Both the position numbers and the translations under genes were made by a program. Below are positions 1-6,449 of a DNA stretch of 28,651 bases, piece by piece. This stretch comes from a virus. A model generated the notes under the pieces. That model was not told where the DNA came from, ran no database searches, and worked only from the letters and a program-made list of their open reading frames with translations. How positions within the stretch are numbered: the first letter of the stretch is position 1; every line of letters begins with the position of its first letter. The stretch is from IMG/VR virus record IMGVR_UViG_3300030099_001309, positions 1-28,651 of that record. One strand, given 5' to 3'.

Positions 1-8
1 GAGAGTTA
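1..8. repeat. Left copy of the 8-bp terminal repeat
   Basis: The first eight bases, GAGAGTTA, are identical to the last eight of the window. Overlapping the two copies joins two open reading frames in the correct phase into one helix-turn-helix protein. This is what a circular assembly, or a circularly permuted genome with a small assembly overlap, would look like. Confidence 0.8.
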
Positions 9-146
9 TCTGAATATATGTCAATGTCATATCCAACAATGTTATCTAAATTAAAGAAACCTGATAGTCTAAAGATTAGTGAAGCTAGAAGATTATGTGG
101 AATACTTAATTTAGATTTAAACCAGTTACTAACTATAAATAAATAA
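1..146 (+). CDS. Helix-turn-helix regulator, 3' part of a gene split by the window ends
   Basis: This frame (codons from base 3) is open from the window edge to a TAA at 144-146. It encodes the C-terminal part of a small Cro/CI-like HTH protein. Visible features are a recognition-helix stretch (MSYPTMLSKLKKPDSLKI) followed by a helix ending in ILNLDLNQLL, the usual end of an XRE-type domain. Joined to the open frame at 28583-28651 through the 8-bp overlap, it gives a 68-residue protein with a complete domain: an N-terminal helix, the INKRELSEYM helix and the pieces above. The next gene starts two bases after the stop, so this is probably the first gene of the rightward early operon. Its target is unknown. 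The divergent control region just upstream of its start is the natural candidate. It could act as repressor, Cro-like switch or activator. Confidence 0.8.
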   Translation, partial: ELSEYMSMSYPTMLSKLKKPDSLKISEARRLCGILNLDLNQLLTINK

Positions 147-147
147 T

Positions 148-546
148 ATGGAAACAAAGAAAGATATTTTAAATAGATTATTTGTAGAAAATAATTTAAC
201 AAGTGAAGATGTATTTTCGCATCAGCATTATAAAATTATAACAAGAGCGGGTATAGATAAGATACAAGCGAATGTTGATATACAGATAATATATGATGTA
301 ATTAGATGTGAATCTAATTTTGCAGTAGTTAAAGCTAAAGCTAAAATGGGTGACAAACAAATAGAAACATTTGGTAGTGCTTTAAAAGGTGCGAATTATC
401 AAGACGGAAACACCAATACTTGGTATGTTATGGAGATGGCTGAGAAAAGAGCGATGTCTAGGGCGGTTCTTAAACTAGCAGGATTTTACGAGCTTGGAGT
501 ATTTGGAGAAGATGAAAGCGAAAGTTTTAAAAGGAATAATAATTAA
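148..546 (+). CDS. Probable phage recombination/ssDNA-annealing-type protein
   Basis: This 132-residue protein has an N-terminal half with alternating strands (IQANVDIQIIYDV, NFAVVKAKAKM). Its C-terminal half carries WYVMEMAEKRAMSRAVLKLAG followed by an acidic tail. The pattern of a strand-rich half followed by a helix with EMAEKRAxxRAVLKLAG is common in phage proteins encoded beside single-strand binding proteins and thought to take part in recombination or annealing, but I cannot name the family with confidence. The gene starts two bases after the HTH stop and is followed within 15 bp by the SSB-like gene, which supports a role in DNA replication or recombination. There is no nuclease motif and no signal peptide. 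Confidence 0.75.
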   Translation: METKKDILNRLFVENNLTSEDVFSHQHYKIITRAGIDKIQANVDIQIIYDVIRCESNFAVVKAKAKMGDKQIETFGSALKGANYQDGNTNTWYVMEMAEKRAMSRAVLKLAGFYELGVFGEDESESFKRNNN

Positions 547-560
547 TAAATAAAAATGAT

Positions 561-884
561 ATGTATAAAATAAGAGGAAAAATAATAGATATAAAAAATG
601 AAACTATAACCAGTAAAGCAGGTGATCAGTTTGAAAAAATGTATATAACAATAGAAGAAACCAATTCAGGATTTGACCATATACAACAATTTGAAATCTT
701 TGGAAAAGAAACAATTGAAAACATAGAAGGTTCTAAAAAATTAGCACACGGACAATTTGTTAACATTGATTTCTATATTAAGAGTAGAGAATTTAAAGGT
801 AAGTTTTACAATGCTTTAATGGTTAAGGGTATTCACATTGAAGATAGCGTACAGCGAATAAGTGAAGAATCAACACCATTTTAA
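561..884 (+). CDS. SSB-like OB-fold protein (DUF3127 type)
   Basis: This 107-residue protein starts with KIRGKIIDIKNETITSKAG and continues with strands ending in FEIFGKE and a conserved-looking IKSREFKGKFYNAL block. This arrangement matches DUF3127 proteins, small OB-fold proteins typical of Bacteroidota and their phages. The tail is acidic and ends in Pro-Phe, like the C-terminal tip of bacterial SSB that recruits partner proteins. The expected role is binding single-stranded DNA during phage replication. It sits between the recombination-type gene and the replication gene, in the same direction. The family is recognised by pattern only, and DNA binding is inferred. Confidence 0.8.
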   Translation: MYKIRGKIIDIKNETITSKAGDQFEKMYITIEETNSGFDHIQQFEIFGKETIENIEGSKKLAHGQFVNIDFYIKSREFKGKFYNALMVKGIHIEDSVQRISEESTPF

Positions 885-891
885 TTAATCT

Positions 892-958
892 TGGTAGTGC
901 CTATGTTAATATTTTGTTTTGTTAAATAGTTATTAATTTTGTAATATAGGCACTATCA
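892..958. repeat. 17-bp inverted repeat flanking a promoter
   Basis: The left arm TGGTAGTGCCTATGTTA (892-908) and right arm TAATATAGGCACTATCA (942-958) pair over 17 positions, counting two G-T pairs. The loop is 33 bases. The core TAGTGCCTAT/ATAGGCACTA is perfect. The right arm is followed by ATTTTA, only a short T tract. In RNA reading through from the SSB-like gene this would form a strong hairpin and could act as a terminator. As DNA, the arms bracket a promoter and could be a paired operator. Confidence 0.75.
912..941 (+). promoter_or_regulatory. Bacteroidota-type promoter for the replication gene
   Basis: TTTTG at 912-916 is followed after 17 bp by TAATTTTG at 934-941, an exact match to the flavobacterial -7 consensus TAnnTTTG with an acceptable -33 TTG and spacing. 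Transcription would begin near 948, giving a leader of about 27 bases before the ATG at 975. The promoter sits entirely in the loop of the inverted repeat at 892-958. Confidence 0.55.
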
Positions 959-974
959 TTTTAAACTCATCAAT

Positions 975-1559
975 ATGAAAAAAACATACTTCAATCACGA
1001 TTCAAACGCAAGACACGATTATAGAGTAATGAAAATGAGAGCCAAGCTAGGCATGGAATCTTATGGTATTTTTTGGGCTTTATTAGAAATGTTATTTACA
1101 GAAGAAAATAAAATATGTATAGATGATTACGATACATTAGCTTTTGGTCTGCAATGCGATTCTAAAATACTAAAGAAAGTAATAGAAGATTTTGATTTAT
1201 TTGTTATTGAAGATGGTTGTTTTTATTCTAAGCGTTTAAATAAGCAAATAGAAAGTATTAATAGTAAGAGTGCTAAAGCTAAAGAGAATGCTTCTAAAAG
1301 GTGGAATAATGCAAACGCAAAGCAAACGCAAAGCGATAGCAATGCTAGTAGAGTAGAAGTAAAAGTAAATAAGAGTAAAGTAAAGAAAAGTAATTATTAT
1401 AATGATATTTCTTTTCCTGATTATTATGATATTCATTATGCTAAAAGAATAGAACAGGATATAAACAAGACTAAAGAATATCACGAACACTTACGAAGTA
1501 TTGGTTATATACAACAAAGAAACAATTACAACGGTGAAACTAAATGGATTAAAAAATGA
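975..1559 (+). CDS. Replication initiator-like protein (DUF4373/Lin1244-type N terminus)
   Basis: This is a 194-residue protein. Its N terminus, MKKTYFNHDSNARHDYRV followed by KLGMESYGIFWALLEML, is the hallmark of the DUF4373 / Lin1244-Lin1753-like winged-helix domain found in phage replication proteins. It ends near residue 95. A low-complexity Asn/Ala/Gln/Ser stretch follows (residues 105-125), then a basic linker and a Tyr-rich C terminus. The likely role is recognising the phage origin and loading replication proteins. The low-complexity part is encoded by short direct repeats (1311-1333) that might be origin iterons. The gene starts a new unit behind its own promoter and overlaps the next small ORF by ATGA. 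It lacks helicase or primase motifs, so it would depend on host enzymes. Confidence is good for the domain and moderate for initiation. Confidence 0.75.
   Translation: MKKTYFNHDSNARHDYRVMKMRAKLGMESYGIFWALLEMLFTEENKICIDDYDTLAFGLQCDSKILKKVIEDFDLFVIEDGCFYSKRLNKQIESINSKSAKAKENASKRWNNANAKQTQSDSNASRVEVKVNKSKVKKSNYYNDISFPDYYDIHYAKRIEQDINKTKEYHEHLRSIGYIQQRNNYNGETKWIKK
1311..1333. repeat. Tandem direct repeats inside the replication gene, possible origin iterons
   Basis: The 11-bp unit CAAACGCAAAG occurs twice in perfect tandem (1312-1322 and 1323-1333), itself built of GCAAA/GCAAAC sub-units. It is followed by AGTAAA-like repeats (about 1354-1392) and an A+T-rich stretch. Iterons next to an A+T-rich region inside the initiator gene are known from lambda O. 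Here that is only an analogy. Confidence 0.4.
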
Positions 1560-1699
1560 AATACATAATATACATAGATAAAACAGGAGAGGGAAAATAT
1601 CTATATAGTCCGGGGATAATGAATGAGAAGAAGTATAAAAAATGGATAAAAGAAAACCCTAATATTAATATATACAAAGTCGATAAATATGAGGAGTAA
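1556..1699 (+). CDS. Small hypothetical protein (47 aa)
   Basis: The ATG overlaps the preceding stop as ATGA, and the stop overlaps the next start by 11 bp, so the frame is tightly fitted between two genes. The product begins MKYIIYIDKTGEGKY and has a basic middle (KKYKKWIKENP). It shows no membrane segment or known motif. The overlap at both ends, the usual coupling style of this genome, is the main evidence that it is real. No function can be suggested beyond co-expression with replication genes. Confidence 0.6.
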   Translation: MKYIIYIDKTGEGKYLYSPGIMNEKKYKKWIKENPNINIYKVDKYEE

Positions 1700-2039
1700 A
1701 GAATATGAATTACAAAAATCTATTTGTAAATATTTAGATTTACAGAACGTATTATACTGCGGCTCTATGGGTGGCAATTATCAAGCACATATGTCTGTTA
1801 GAATTAGAGCCAAAAAAAGCGGATACAAACGTGGATTTCCTGATTTGTTTATCTATGAACCCAAAGGTAAATGGCACGGTCTAGCAATAGAATTAAAGGT
1901 AGGATATAATAGAGCAACTAAAGAACAGTTATATTGGCGTAATGAGCTAAATAAGCGTGGATATATTTCTGAAATCTGTTACACGCTAGATGAAACAATT
2001 AGTTTAATAGAAACATATATGGGAGGATTTATAAAATGA
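1689..2039 (+). CDS. VRR-NUC domain nuclease
   Basis: This 116-residue protein has the layout of the VRR-NUC fold, a PD-(D/E)xK nuclease common in phages. It has an N-terminal helix with E5/Q9, then KRGFPDLF (residues 48-54) with the catalytic Asp at 52. This is followed by LAIELKVG with E68 and K70, Q80 in a helix, and a final GY (91-92) before the last strand. All expected catalytic residues are visible and the length is that of a stand-alone VRR-NUC protein. The likely role is structure-specific or Holliday-junction-type cleavage during phage replication or recombination. It is translationally coupled to the next gene by ATGA. Confidence 0.85.
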   Translation: MRSKEYELQKSICKYLDLQNVLYCGSMGGNYQAHMSVRIRAKKSGYKRGFPDLFIYEPKGKWHGLAIELKVGYNRATKEQLYWRNELNKRGYISEICYTLDETISLIETYMGGFIK

Positions 2040-2317
2040 AAGTAAAACCAACATTTTTTAACACAAGAACAGAACGATTACATTGGGATTACATTGATAC
2101 TAACAATCACTTGTTTACAATTTTGTTTGATACAGGTGCGGAGTTGTCTTTTATTTTAAGAGATTTGAAAAAAAACAATAATATATTAAATTATATTTAT
2201 AATAAAATGCACAGAAGATTTGATAATGTAGCTGAAATTAATATAAGTAGAATATCTAGTGTAGAATATAATTTATTAAAACAATATAAAGTGCCTTCGG
2301 TGGTCAAAATATGTTAG
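2036..2317 (+). CDS. Hypothetical protein (93 aa)
   Basis: I do not recognise this 93-residue protein. It begins MKVKPTFFNTRTERLHWDY, has a strand-like segment (HLFTILFDTGAELSFIL) and a basic central region with an Asn-rich patch, and ends VPSVVKIC. It overlaps its neighbours at both ends (ATGA at the start, 7 bp at the end), so it is translated with the nuclease and the sigma-like gene. There is no signal peptide or metal site. Confidence 0.65.
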   Translation: MKVKPTFFNTRTERLHWDYIDTNNHLFTILFDTGAELSFILRDLKKNNNILNYIYNKMHRRFDNVAEINISRISSVEYNLLKQYKVPSVVKIC

Positions 2318-2817
2318 ACAAATACTTAATAGAAAACTATCATAAGTTAAAAGATATTGCTTATAACATAACAAGCGGTAAAGATAAAGATGACTTATTT
2401 AGTTTTGTGATTGAGGAATTATATAAATGTGATCAGGAAAGAATAGAGCAAATAATAGAAAAGAAACAAATGACATTTTATGTCGTTAGAGTAATGATGA
2501 ATCAATATCATTCTAAAACAAGTAGATATCATTATAAGTACAGAAAGTATTATGAGTATCACACAACAACAACAATAGAATCTATAACACCTGATAATAT
2601 AATAGAAACTAAAGCAGAAAAGGAATTAGTAGAAAAACGATTAGAATGGGTAGAGGAAAAGCTAAAGGATTTATATTGGTTTGATGCAGAATGTTTTAGA
2701 ATCTATTATAGAGAAGGTTATAGTTTATCTGAAATGGCTAGAGAAACAAGAATTAACAAGAACACATTGCATAAAGCAATTACTAATGTTAAAAACTACC
2801 TAAAAAACGAAAGATGA
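2311..2817 (+). CDS. RNA polymerase sigma factor-like protein
   Basis: This 168-residue protein resembles a reduced sigma-70/ECF factor. Residues 11-75 form helices reminiscent of region 2 (LYKCDQERIEQIIEKK, then a basic YHSKTSRYHYKYRK). After an acidic linker, residues 125-165 form a convincing region 4 helix-turn-helix: ECFRIYYREGYSLSEMA then TRINKNTLHKAITNVKNYLK, with the conserved order of turn and recognition helix. Proteins of this shape are often seen in Bacteroidota phages and are usually annotated as sigma factors or region-4 regulators. An attractive role is directing host polymerase to the non-consensus motif repeated before the structural genes. That is inference. It is coupled to both neighbours by short overlaps. 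Confidence 0.75.
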   Translation: MLDKYLIENYHKLKDIAYNITSGKDKDDLFSFVIEELYKCDQERIEQIIEKKQMTFYVVRVMMNQYHSKTSRYHYKYRKYYEYHTTTTIESITPDNIIETKAEKELVEKRLEWVEEKLKDLYWFDAECFRIYYREGYSLSEMARETRINKNTLHKAITNVKNYLKNER

Positions 2818-3056
2818 AAAAAAGCAGAATAATAAGAGCATTGAAAAGTTATAATAATTCAGATTTAAAAGACAAAAAGATTTGTAAATTTAAAGACGAA
2901 AAAGGAAAGAGTTATTTTTTAGGCGAAGAACAAATGTATATGGAAAAAATAAGAGAAGGTATGAACTTAGTTTTATATAAAGTTTTTGAAATTTTAGATG
3001 ATGACAAGTTAAAAGAAAAAATATTAAAAGCATTTAAAGATGACGAAAAAAAGTAG
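2814..3056 (+). CDS. Hypothetical protein (80 aa)
   Basis: This is an unrecognised, strongly charged 80-residue protein beginning MKKSRIIRALKSYNNSDL and ending in a Lys/Asp-rich helix (KEKILKAFKDDEKK). It starts within the stop of the sigma-like gene (ATGA) and overlaps the next gene by 17 bp. It lacks Cys, a signal peptide and any membrane segment. It may be a small partner of the sigma-like protein, but only position suggests this. Confidence 0.65.
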   Translation: MKKSRIIRALKSYNNSDLKDKKICKFKDEKGKSYFLGEEQMYMEKIREGMNLVLYKVFEILDDDKLKEKILKAFKDDEKK

Positions 3057-3414
3057 GGGTTTAGGAGATACAATAGAGAAAATAACTAAAGCAACAGGAA
3101 TAGATAAGGTTGCTAAAAAAGTGCTTGGTGATGATTGCGGATGTAGTGATAGGCGTGATAAGCTGAATAAACTTTTTCCATATAGTAAGGTAAGACAATT
3201 TACAGAAGATGAATTAAAAATATATGAATCTGTATTACCTAGAATAAAGGAAAGAATAAGCGGTGACGATCAGTCTATAATGGTTAGGCTATATAATAAG
3301 GTGTTTAACGCTAATAAAAAACCTAGTAGCTGTACACCTTGTGTACGTGAAACATTAGCTAAGTTAAAAAAGGTGTATCAAAATAGTTGTAAGTTAGATG
3401 AGGAAACACACTAA
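3040..3414 (+). CDS. Conserved-type hypothetical protein with DCGC motif
   Basis: This 124-residue protein has an N terminus (RGLGDTIEKITKATGIDKVA) and DDCGCSDRRDKLNKLFPY block of a kind recurrent in small proteins of Bacteroidota phages, though I know no function. Four further residues, C98/C101 and the DCGC pair, could form a metal or disulfide site. It lies between the sigma-like and HNH genes and overlaps both. It is probably a cytoplasmic early protein. Confidence 0.7.
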   Translation: MTKKSRGLGDTIEKITKATGIDKVAKKVLGDDCGCSDRRDKLNKLFPYSKVRQFTEDELKIYESVLPRIKERISGDDQSIMVRLYNKVFNANKKPSSCTPCVRETLAKLKKVYQNSCKLDEETH

Positions 3415-3709
3415 GGTTTATTTAGATTTCTTCAATTATGGAGAACAGGATTTTATACCCTGCGAAATGGAATGCGGAGATAAAGCAGTTGACATTCATC
3501 ATTTACAAAGTCGTGGAATGGGTGGTTCAAAGAATAAAGATTATATAGAGAACCTAATGGGACTTTGTAGAGATTGTCATATTAAAGCGGAATCAGACCC
3601 TTCGTTCAATATGTACTGTAGAATAAAGCATTTAGAGAATGTATGCGTACAGGTATATGCTCTAATAGAATTAGATTTAAGATTAAAGGAATATGAAAAT
3701 AGAAAGTAA
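3398..3709 (+). CDS. HNH-type endonuclease
   Basis: This 103-residue protein has a clear HNH/treble-clef signature: C22 and C26 as the first zinc pair, DIHHL with H34/H35, an N at 52 (ENLMGLC), and C57-x2-C60-H61 as the second zinc pair and last catalytic His. Such small enzymes act as recombination or packaging endonucleases in phages. It lies directly before the ParB-methyltransferase gene, with a 17-bp overlap, not beside the terminase. A role in recombination or repair is therefore as likely as one in packaging. It carries no intron or homing-type DNA-binding extension. Confidence 0.85.
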   Translation: MRKHTKVYLDFFNYGEQDFIPCEMECGDKAVDIHHLQSRGMGGSKNKDYIENLMGLCRDCHIKAESDPSFNMYCRIKHLENVCVQVYALIELDLRLKEYENRK

Positions 3710-4772
3710 ATTAGTATTAGATTTAAAACCAGCTACTTATAATCCTAGACAAATAAGTACAAAGCAGTATAAGGATTTAAAGGTATCTATTAAGAAGTTT
3801 GGATTAGTAGACCCTATTATAATTAATAAAGATAATACGGTTATTGGTGGTCATCAAAGATTAAAGATATGTAAAGAACTTAAATACATAGATATTGAAT
3901 GTGTAGTACTAGACCTATCAAAAGAAGAAGAAAGAGAATTAAACATTAGACTGAATAAAAACACAGGTGATTTTGATATGGATATATTAGCTAATGAGTT
4001 TGATATTGATGAACTTGTTGATTGGGGTTTTAAGCATATAGACTTAGATATTAACATTGATAAAATCACAGAAGGAAATACAGAAGATGACCATATACCT
4101 GAAGTAAAAGAAAGCAGAGTTAAACTTGGTGATGTTTGGCAATTAGGTAAGCACAGATTAATGTGTGGAGATAGCACAAAAGAAAGTGATGTTGCAAAGT
4201 TGATGAATGGAGATAAAGCTGACATGGTGTTTACTGATCCACCTTATGGAATGAACGCAGTTAGCAAAAGTGGAGTTTTAAGTAAAAAATATAAAAAAGA
4301 TATAATAGGAGATGATGACACACAAATAGCTGAAAAAAGTTTTAATTTAATTAATGATATTTTTAAGTGTCCTCAAGTTTGGTGGGGTGCTAATTATTAT
4401 GCAAATATTATACCAAACAGTGAAGGGTGGATAGTTTGGGATAAGAACAATGGGCAAAGCGATCAAACAGATTGCGAATTAGCTTATACAAATATAAGAA
4501 GTGTTTGTAGATTATATAAACAAGCAAGTGAAAAAAAGAACAGGGTTCACCCCACACAAAAACCCGTATCTTTGTTTTTATGGGTATTAGAAAGATTTAA
4601 TTTAAAACCCGATATTGTATTAGATGTTTTTTTAGGTAGTGGTTCAACATTAATAGCTTGTGAAAAAACAAATAGAATATGTTATGGAATGGAATTAGAT
4701 ACTAAATACTGTGATGTAATTATAGAAAGATGGGAACAGTTTACTAACCAAAAAGCAAAGAAATGTGGGTAA
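3693..4772 (+). CDS. ParB-like domain fused to adenine/cytosine-N methyltransferase
   Basis: This is a 359-residue protein with two modules. Residues 1-95 form a ParB/Srx-type domain (LKPATYNPRQ, FGLVDPIII, TVIGGHQRLKI). Residues about 135-355 form an amino-methyltransferase, with LGDVWQLGKHRLMCGDS, the catalytic DPPY near 178-181, and the S-adenosylmethionine-binding DVFLGSGSTLIA near 311-322. The order of catalytic motif before cofactor motif places it in the beta group. The substrate is phage or host DNA, modified at adenine N6 or cytosine N4. No cognate restriction enzyme is adjacent, so self-protection against host restriction or a replication/regulatory role is more likely than a restriction-modification system. 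The target sequence cannot be read from the sequence. Confidence 0.88.
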   Translation: MKIESKLVLDLKPATYNPRQISTKQYKDLKVSIKKFGLVDPIIINKDNTVIGGHQRLKICKELKYIDIECVVLDLSKEEERELNIRLNKNTGDFDMDILANEFDIDELVDWGFKHIDLDINIDKITEGNTEDDHIPEVKESRVKLGDVWQLGKHRLMCGDSTKESDVAKLMNGDKADMVFTDPPYGMNAVSKSGVLSKKYKKDIIGDDDTQIAEKSFNLINDIFKCPQVWWGANYYANIIPNSEGWIVWDKNNGQSDQTDCELAYTNIRSVCRLYKQASEKKNRVHPTQKPVSLFLWVLERFNLKPDIVLDVFLGSGSTLIACEKTNRICYGMELDTKYCDVIIERWEQFTNQKAKKCG

Positions 4773-4900
4773 TAAAAATAGATAGCAAAAAGAAAGTAAA
4801 AGAATTTAGAAAGAAAATTAAAGATTTAAATGAAAGAGATTTATTTAAAAATAAGGACAATAATAATGGTGAATATAAGTGTACTAAAAGTAATAGTTAA
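4763..4900 (+). CDS. Small basic hypothetical protein (45 aa)
   Basis: The ATG lies 10 bp inside the end of the methyltransferase gene and the frame stays open to a TAA at 4898-4900, only 30 bp before the small terminase. The product (MWVIKIDSKKKVKEFRKKIK at the start) is Lys-rich and ends in a short Asn/Ser tail. There is no known motif. It fills what would otherwise be a 158-bp gap, which is unusual in this dense genome and supports it being coding. Confidence 0.5.
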   Translation: MWVIKIDSKKKVKEFRKKIKDLNERDLFKNKDNNNGEYKCTKSNS

Positions 4901-4930
4901 ATCTATATATCACCACTTTAAATAATACAA

Positions 4931-5278
4931 ATGGCACAGAATAAAAAAGAGAAATTATTAAAAGCGTTACAAGAAACGCAAGGACTTATTTATCACGCTT
5001 GTAAAAAGGCTGGTAATATAAGCAGAAGTACATACTATCGTTATATGCGAGAAGATGAAGAATTTGCTAAAGCAGTAGAGGATATTAAGGAAGCACAGAT
5101 AGATTATGTAGAAGGACAATTAATAAAGAATATATCTAGCGGTAAAGAAACAAGCATAATCTTTTATCTAAAGTCAAAAGCTAAGGATAGAGGATATGCT
5201 GAGAAGTTAGATATTACTAGTGGTGGCAAACCGCTAACCGAACTTAAAATTGAAGTTATTGATACAGGCAAAGATTAA
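4931..5278 (+). CDS. terS: Terminase small subunit
   Basis: This 115-residue protein begins with a DNA-binding helix-turn-helix (KKEKLLKALQETQGLIYHAC, NISRSTYYRYMREDEEF). It continues with an oligomerisation helix and the segment EGQLIKNISSGKETSIIFYLKSKAKDRGYAEK, which is characteristic of phBC6A51-like small terminases. It recognises the packaging site and recruits the large subunit. It is immediately followed by the large subunit gene, with a 29-bp overlap if the TTG start of the latter is used. The short gap upstream (4901-4930) holds no clear promoter. Confidence 0.85.
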   Translation: MAQNKKEKLLKALQETQGLIYHACKKAGNISRSTYYRYMREDEEFAKAVEDIKEAQIDYVEGQLIKNISSGKETSIIFYLKSKAKDRGYAEKLDITSGGKPLTELKIEVIDTGKD

Positions 5279-6416
5279 AACAACAAATGTATTTCATAAG
5301 GCGTATAGGTCTAGCACACGAATAACTTGTTTACAAGGGGGTACTCGTTCTTCAAAGACCTATTCGCTCTGTCAATTGTTTATTGTTAAATGCTTAGAAG
5401 AAACTGGCAAGATATTTACAATATGCAGAAAGACACTACCAGCACTTAAAGGAACTGCATACCGTGACGTGTTGAATATCCTAAAAGAAATGGATTTATA
5501 TTCAGAATCTAATCATAATAAATCAGAATTATCATATACGCTTAATGGCAATCTAATTGAATTTATTTCTATAGATCAGCCTCAAAAAATTAGGGGTAGA
5601 AAGCGTGATTATCTTTGGCTCAATGAAGCAAATGAATTTGACTTTGAATCGTGGACACAGCTAACCTTAAGAACAACAGATAAAATCTATTTAGATTACA
5701 ACCCTTCAGACCCATATAGTTGGATATATGAAAAGGTAATAACTAGGGATGATTGTACTTTTATAAAATCAACATATCTAGCTAACCCATTTTTAGATGA
5801 AGATACAATAGCAGAGATTGAAAGATTAAAAGACATAGACCCTGATTATTGGCGTGTCTATGGAATGGGTGAAATCGGTTCTATTCAAACAATGATATTT
5901 AGGAACTTTAATTTAGTAGATGATGTGCAAGGACGTTTAATTGGATACGGACTTGATTTTGGATTTACTAATTCACCTACAGCATTAGTAGAAGTAAGGC
6001 AATTAGAGGACAGCTTATATATTAGAGAACTATTATATGAGAAGCGTTTAACTAATACAGACTTAGCTAACAAACTTCGTGAATTTGGTATTGATAGAAC
6101 AACAGAGATAGTTGCTGACTCCGCAGAGCCAAAGAGTATCGAAGAAATATATAGACAAGGATTTAATATAAAACCCGCTAAGAAAGGTGCAGGAATACAT
6201 TTAGGCATTGACATAATGCGTAGATATAAACTGAATGTAACTAAGGATAGCTTAAATGCTATTAAAGAATTTAGAAGCTATAAATGGGCAACAGATAAAA
6301 ATGGTGATGTATTAAATGCACCCGTAAAGATTAACGACCACTTAATTGATGCTACACGTTATTTGTGTTTAAACAAGCTGTCAGTTAATCATAGTGGCAA
6401 GTATTATATATTGTAA
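5250..6416 (+). CDS. terL: Terminase large subunit (ATPase/nuclease)
   Basis: This 388-residue packaging motor subunit has an N-terminal ATPase with Walker A GGTRSSKT (30-37), Walker B-type YLWLNEANE (121-129) and a coupling segment near LRTTDKIYLDYNPSD. The C-terminal RNase H-like nuclease has Asp residues at 236 (YGLDFGFTN), 290 (IVADSAEP) and 367 (DHLIDATRY). It translocates DNA into the prohead and cuts it. The start is odd: the first in-frame Met is residue 81, after Walker A, so initiation must use TTG at 5250 or 5259, or another non-ATG codon, inside the end of the small subunit gene. A conserved candidate promoter motif lies just after the stop. Confidence 0.92.
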   Translation: MKLLIQAKIKTTNVFHKAYRSSTRITCLQGGTRSSKTYSLCQLFIVKCLEETGKIFTICRKTLPALKGTAYRDVLNILKEMDLYSESNHNKSELSYTLNGNLIEFISIDQPQKIRGRKRDYLWLNEANEFDFESWTQLTLRTTDKIYLDYNPSDPYSWIYEKVITRDDCTFIKSTYLANPFLDEDTIAEIERLKDIDPDYWRVYGMGEIGSIQTMIFRNFNLVDDVQGRLIGYGLDFGFTNSPTALVEVRQLEDSLYIRELLYEKRLTNTDLANKLREFGIDRTTEIVADSAEPKSIEEIYRQGFNIKPAKKGAGIHLGIDIMRRYKLNVTKDSLNAIKEFRSYKWATDKNGDVLNAPVKINDHLIDATRYLCLNKLSVNHSGKYYIL

Positions 6417-6429
6417 AAAACGAATTATA

Positions 6430-6446
6430 AACTTTTATATTTATTA
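6430..6446 (+). promoter_or_regulatory. Repeated late-promoter-like motif, copy 1
   Basis: AACTTTTATATTTATTA lies 14 bp after the terminase stop. Its TATATTTAT core (6436-6444) is 5 bp from the tail chaperone ATG. Near-identical blocks precede genes at 15297, 16337 and 18775. The core resembles a -7 element (TAnnTTT). A TTG at 6411 is 22 bp upstream, but the distance of such a TTG varies among the copies. Confidence 0.5.
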
Positions 6447-6449
6447 GTA

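Noticed and set aside
1354-1392. AGTAAA repeats as a CRISPR-like array
   Set aside because: Units are six bases with no regular spacers and lie within a coding region; at most they are iteron-like.
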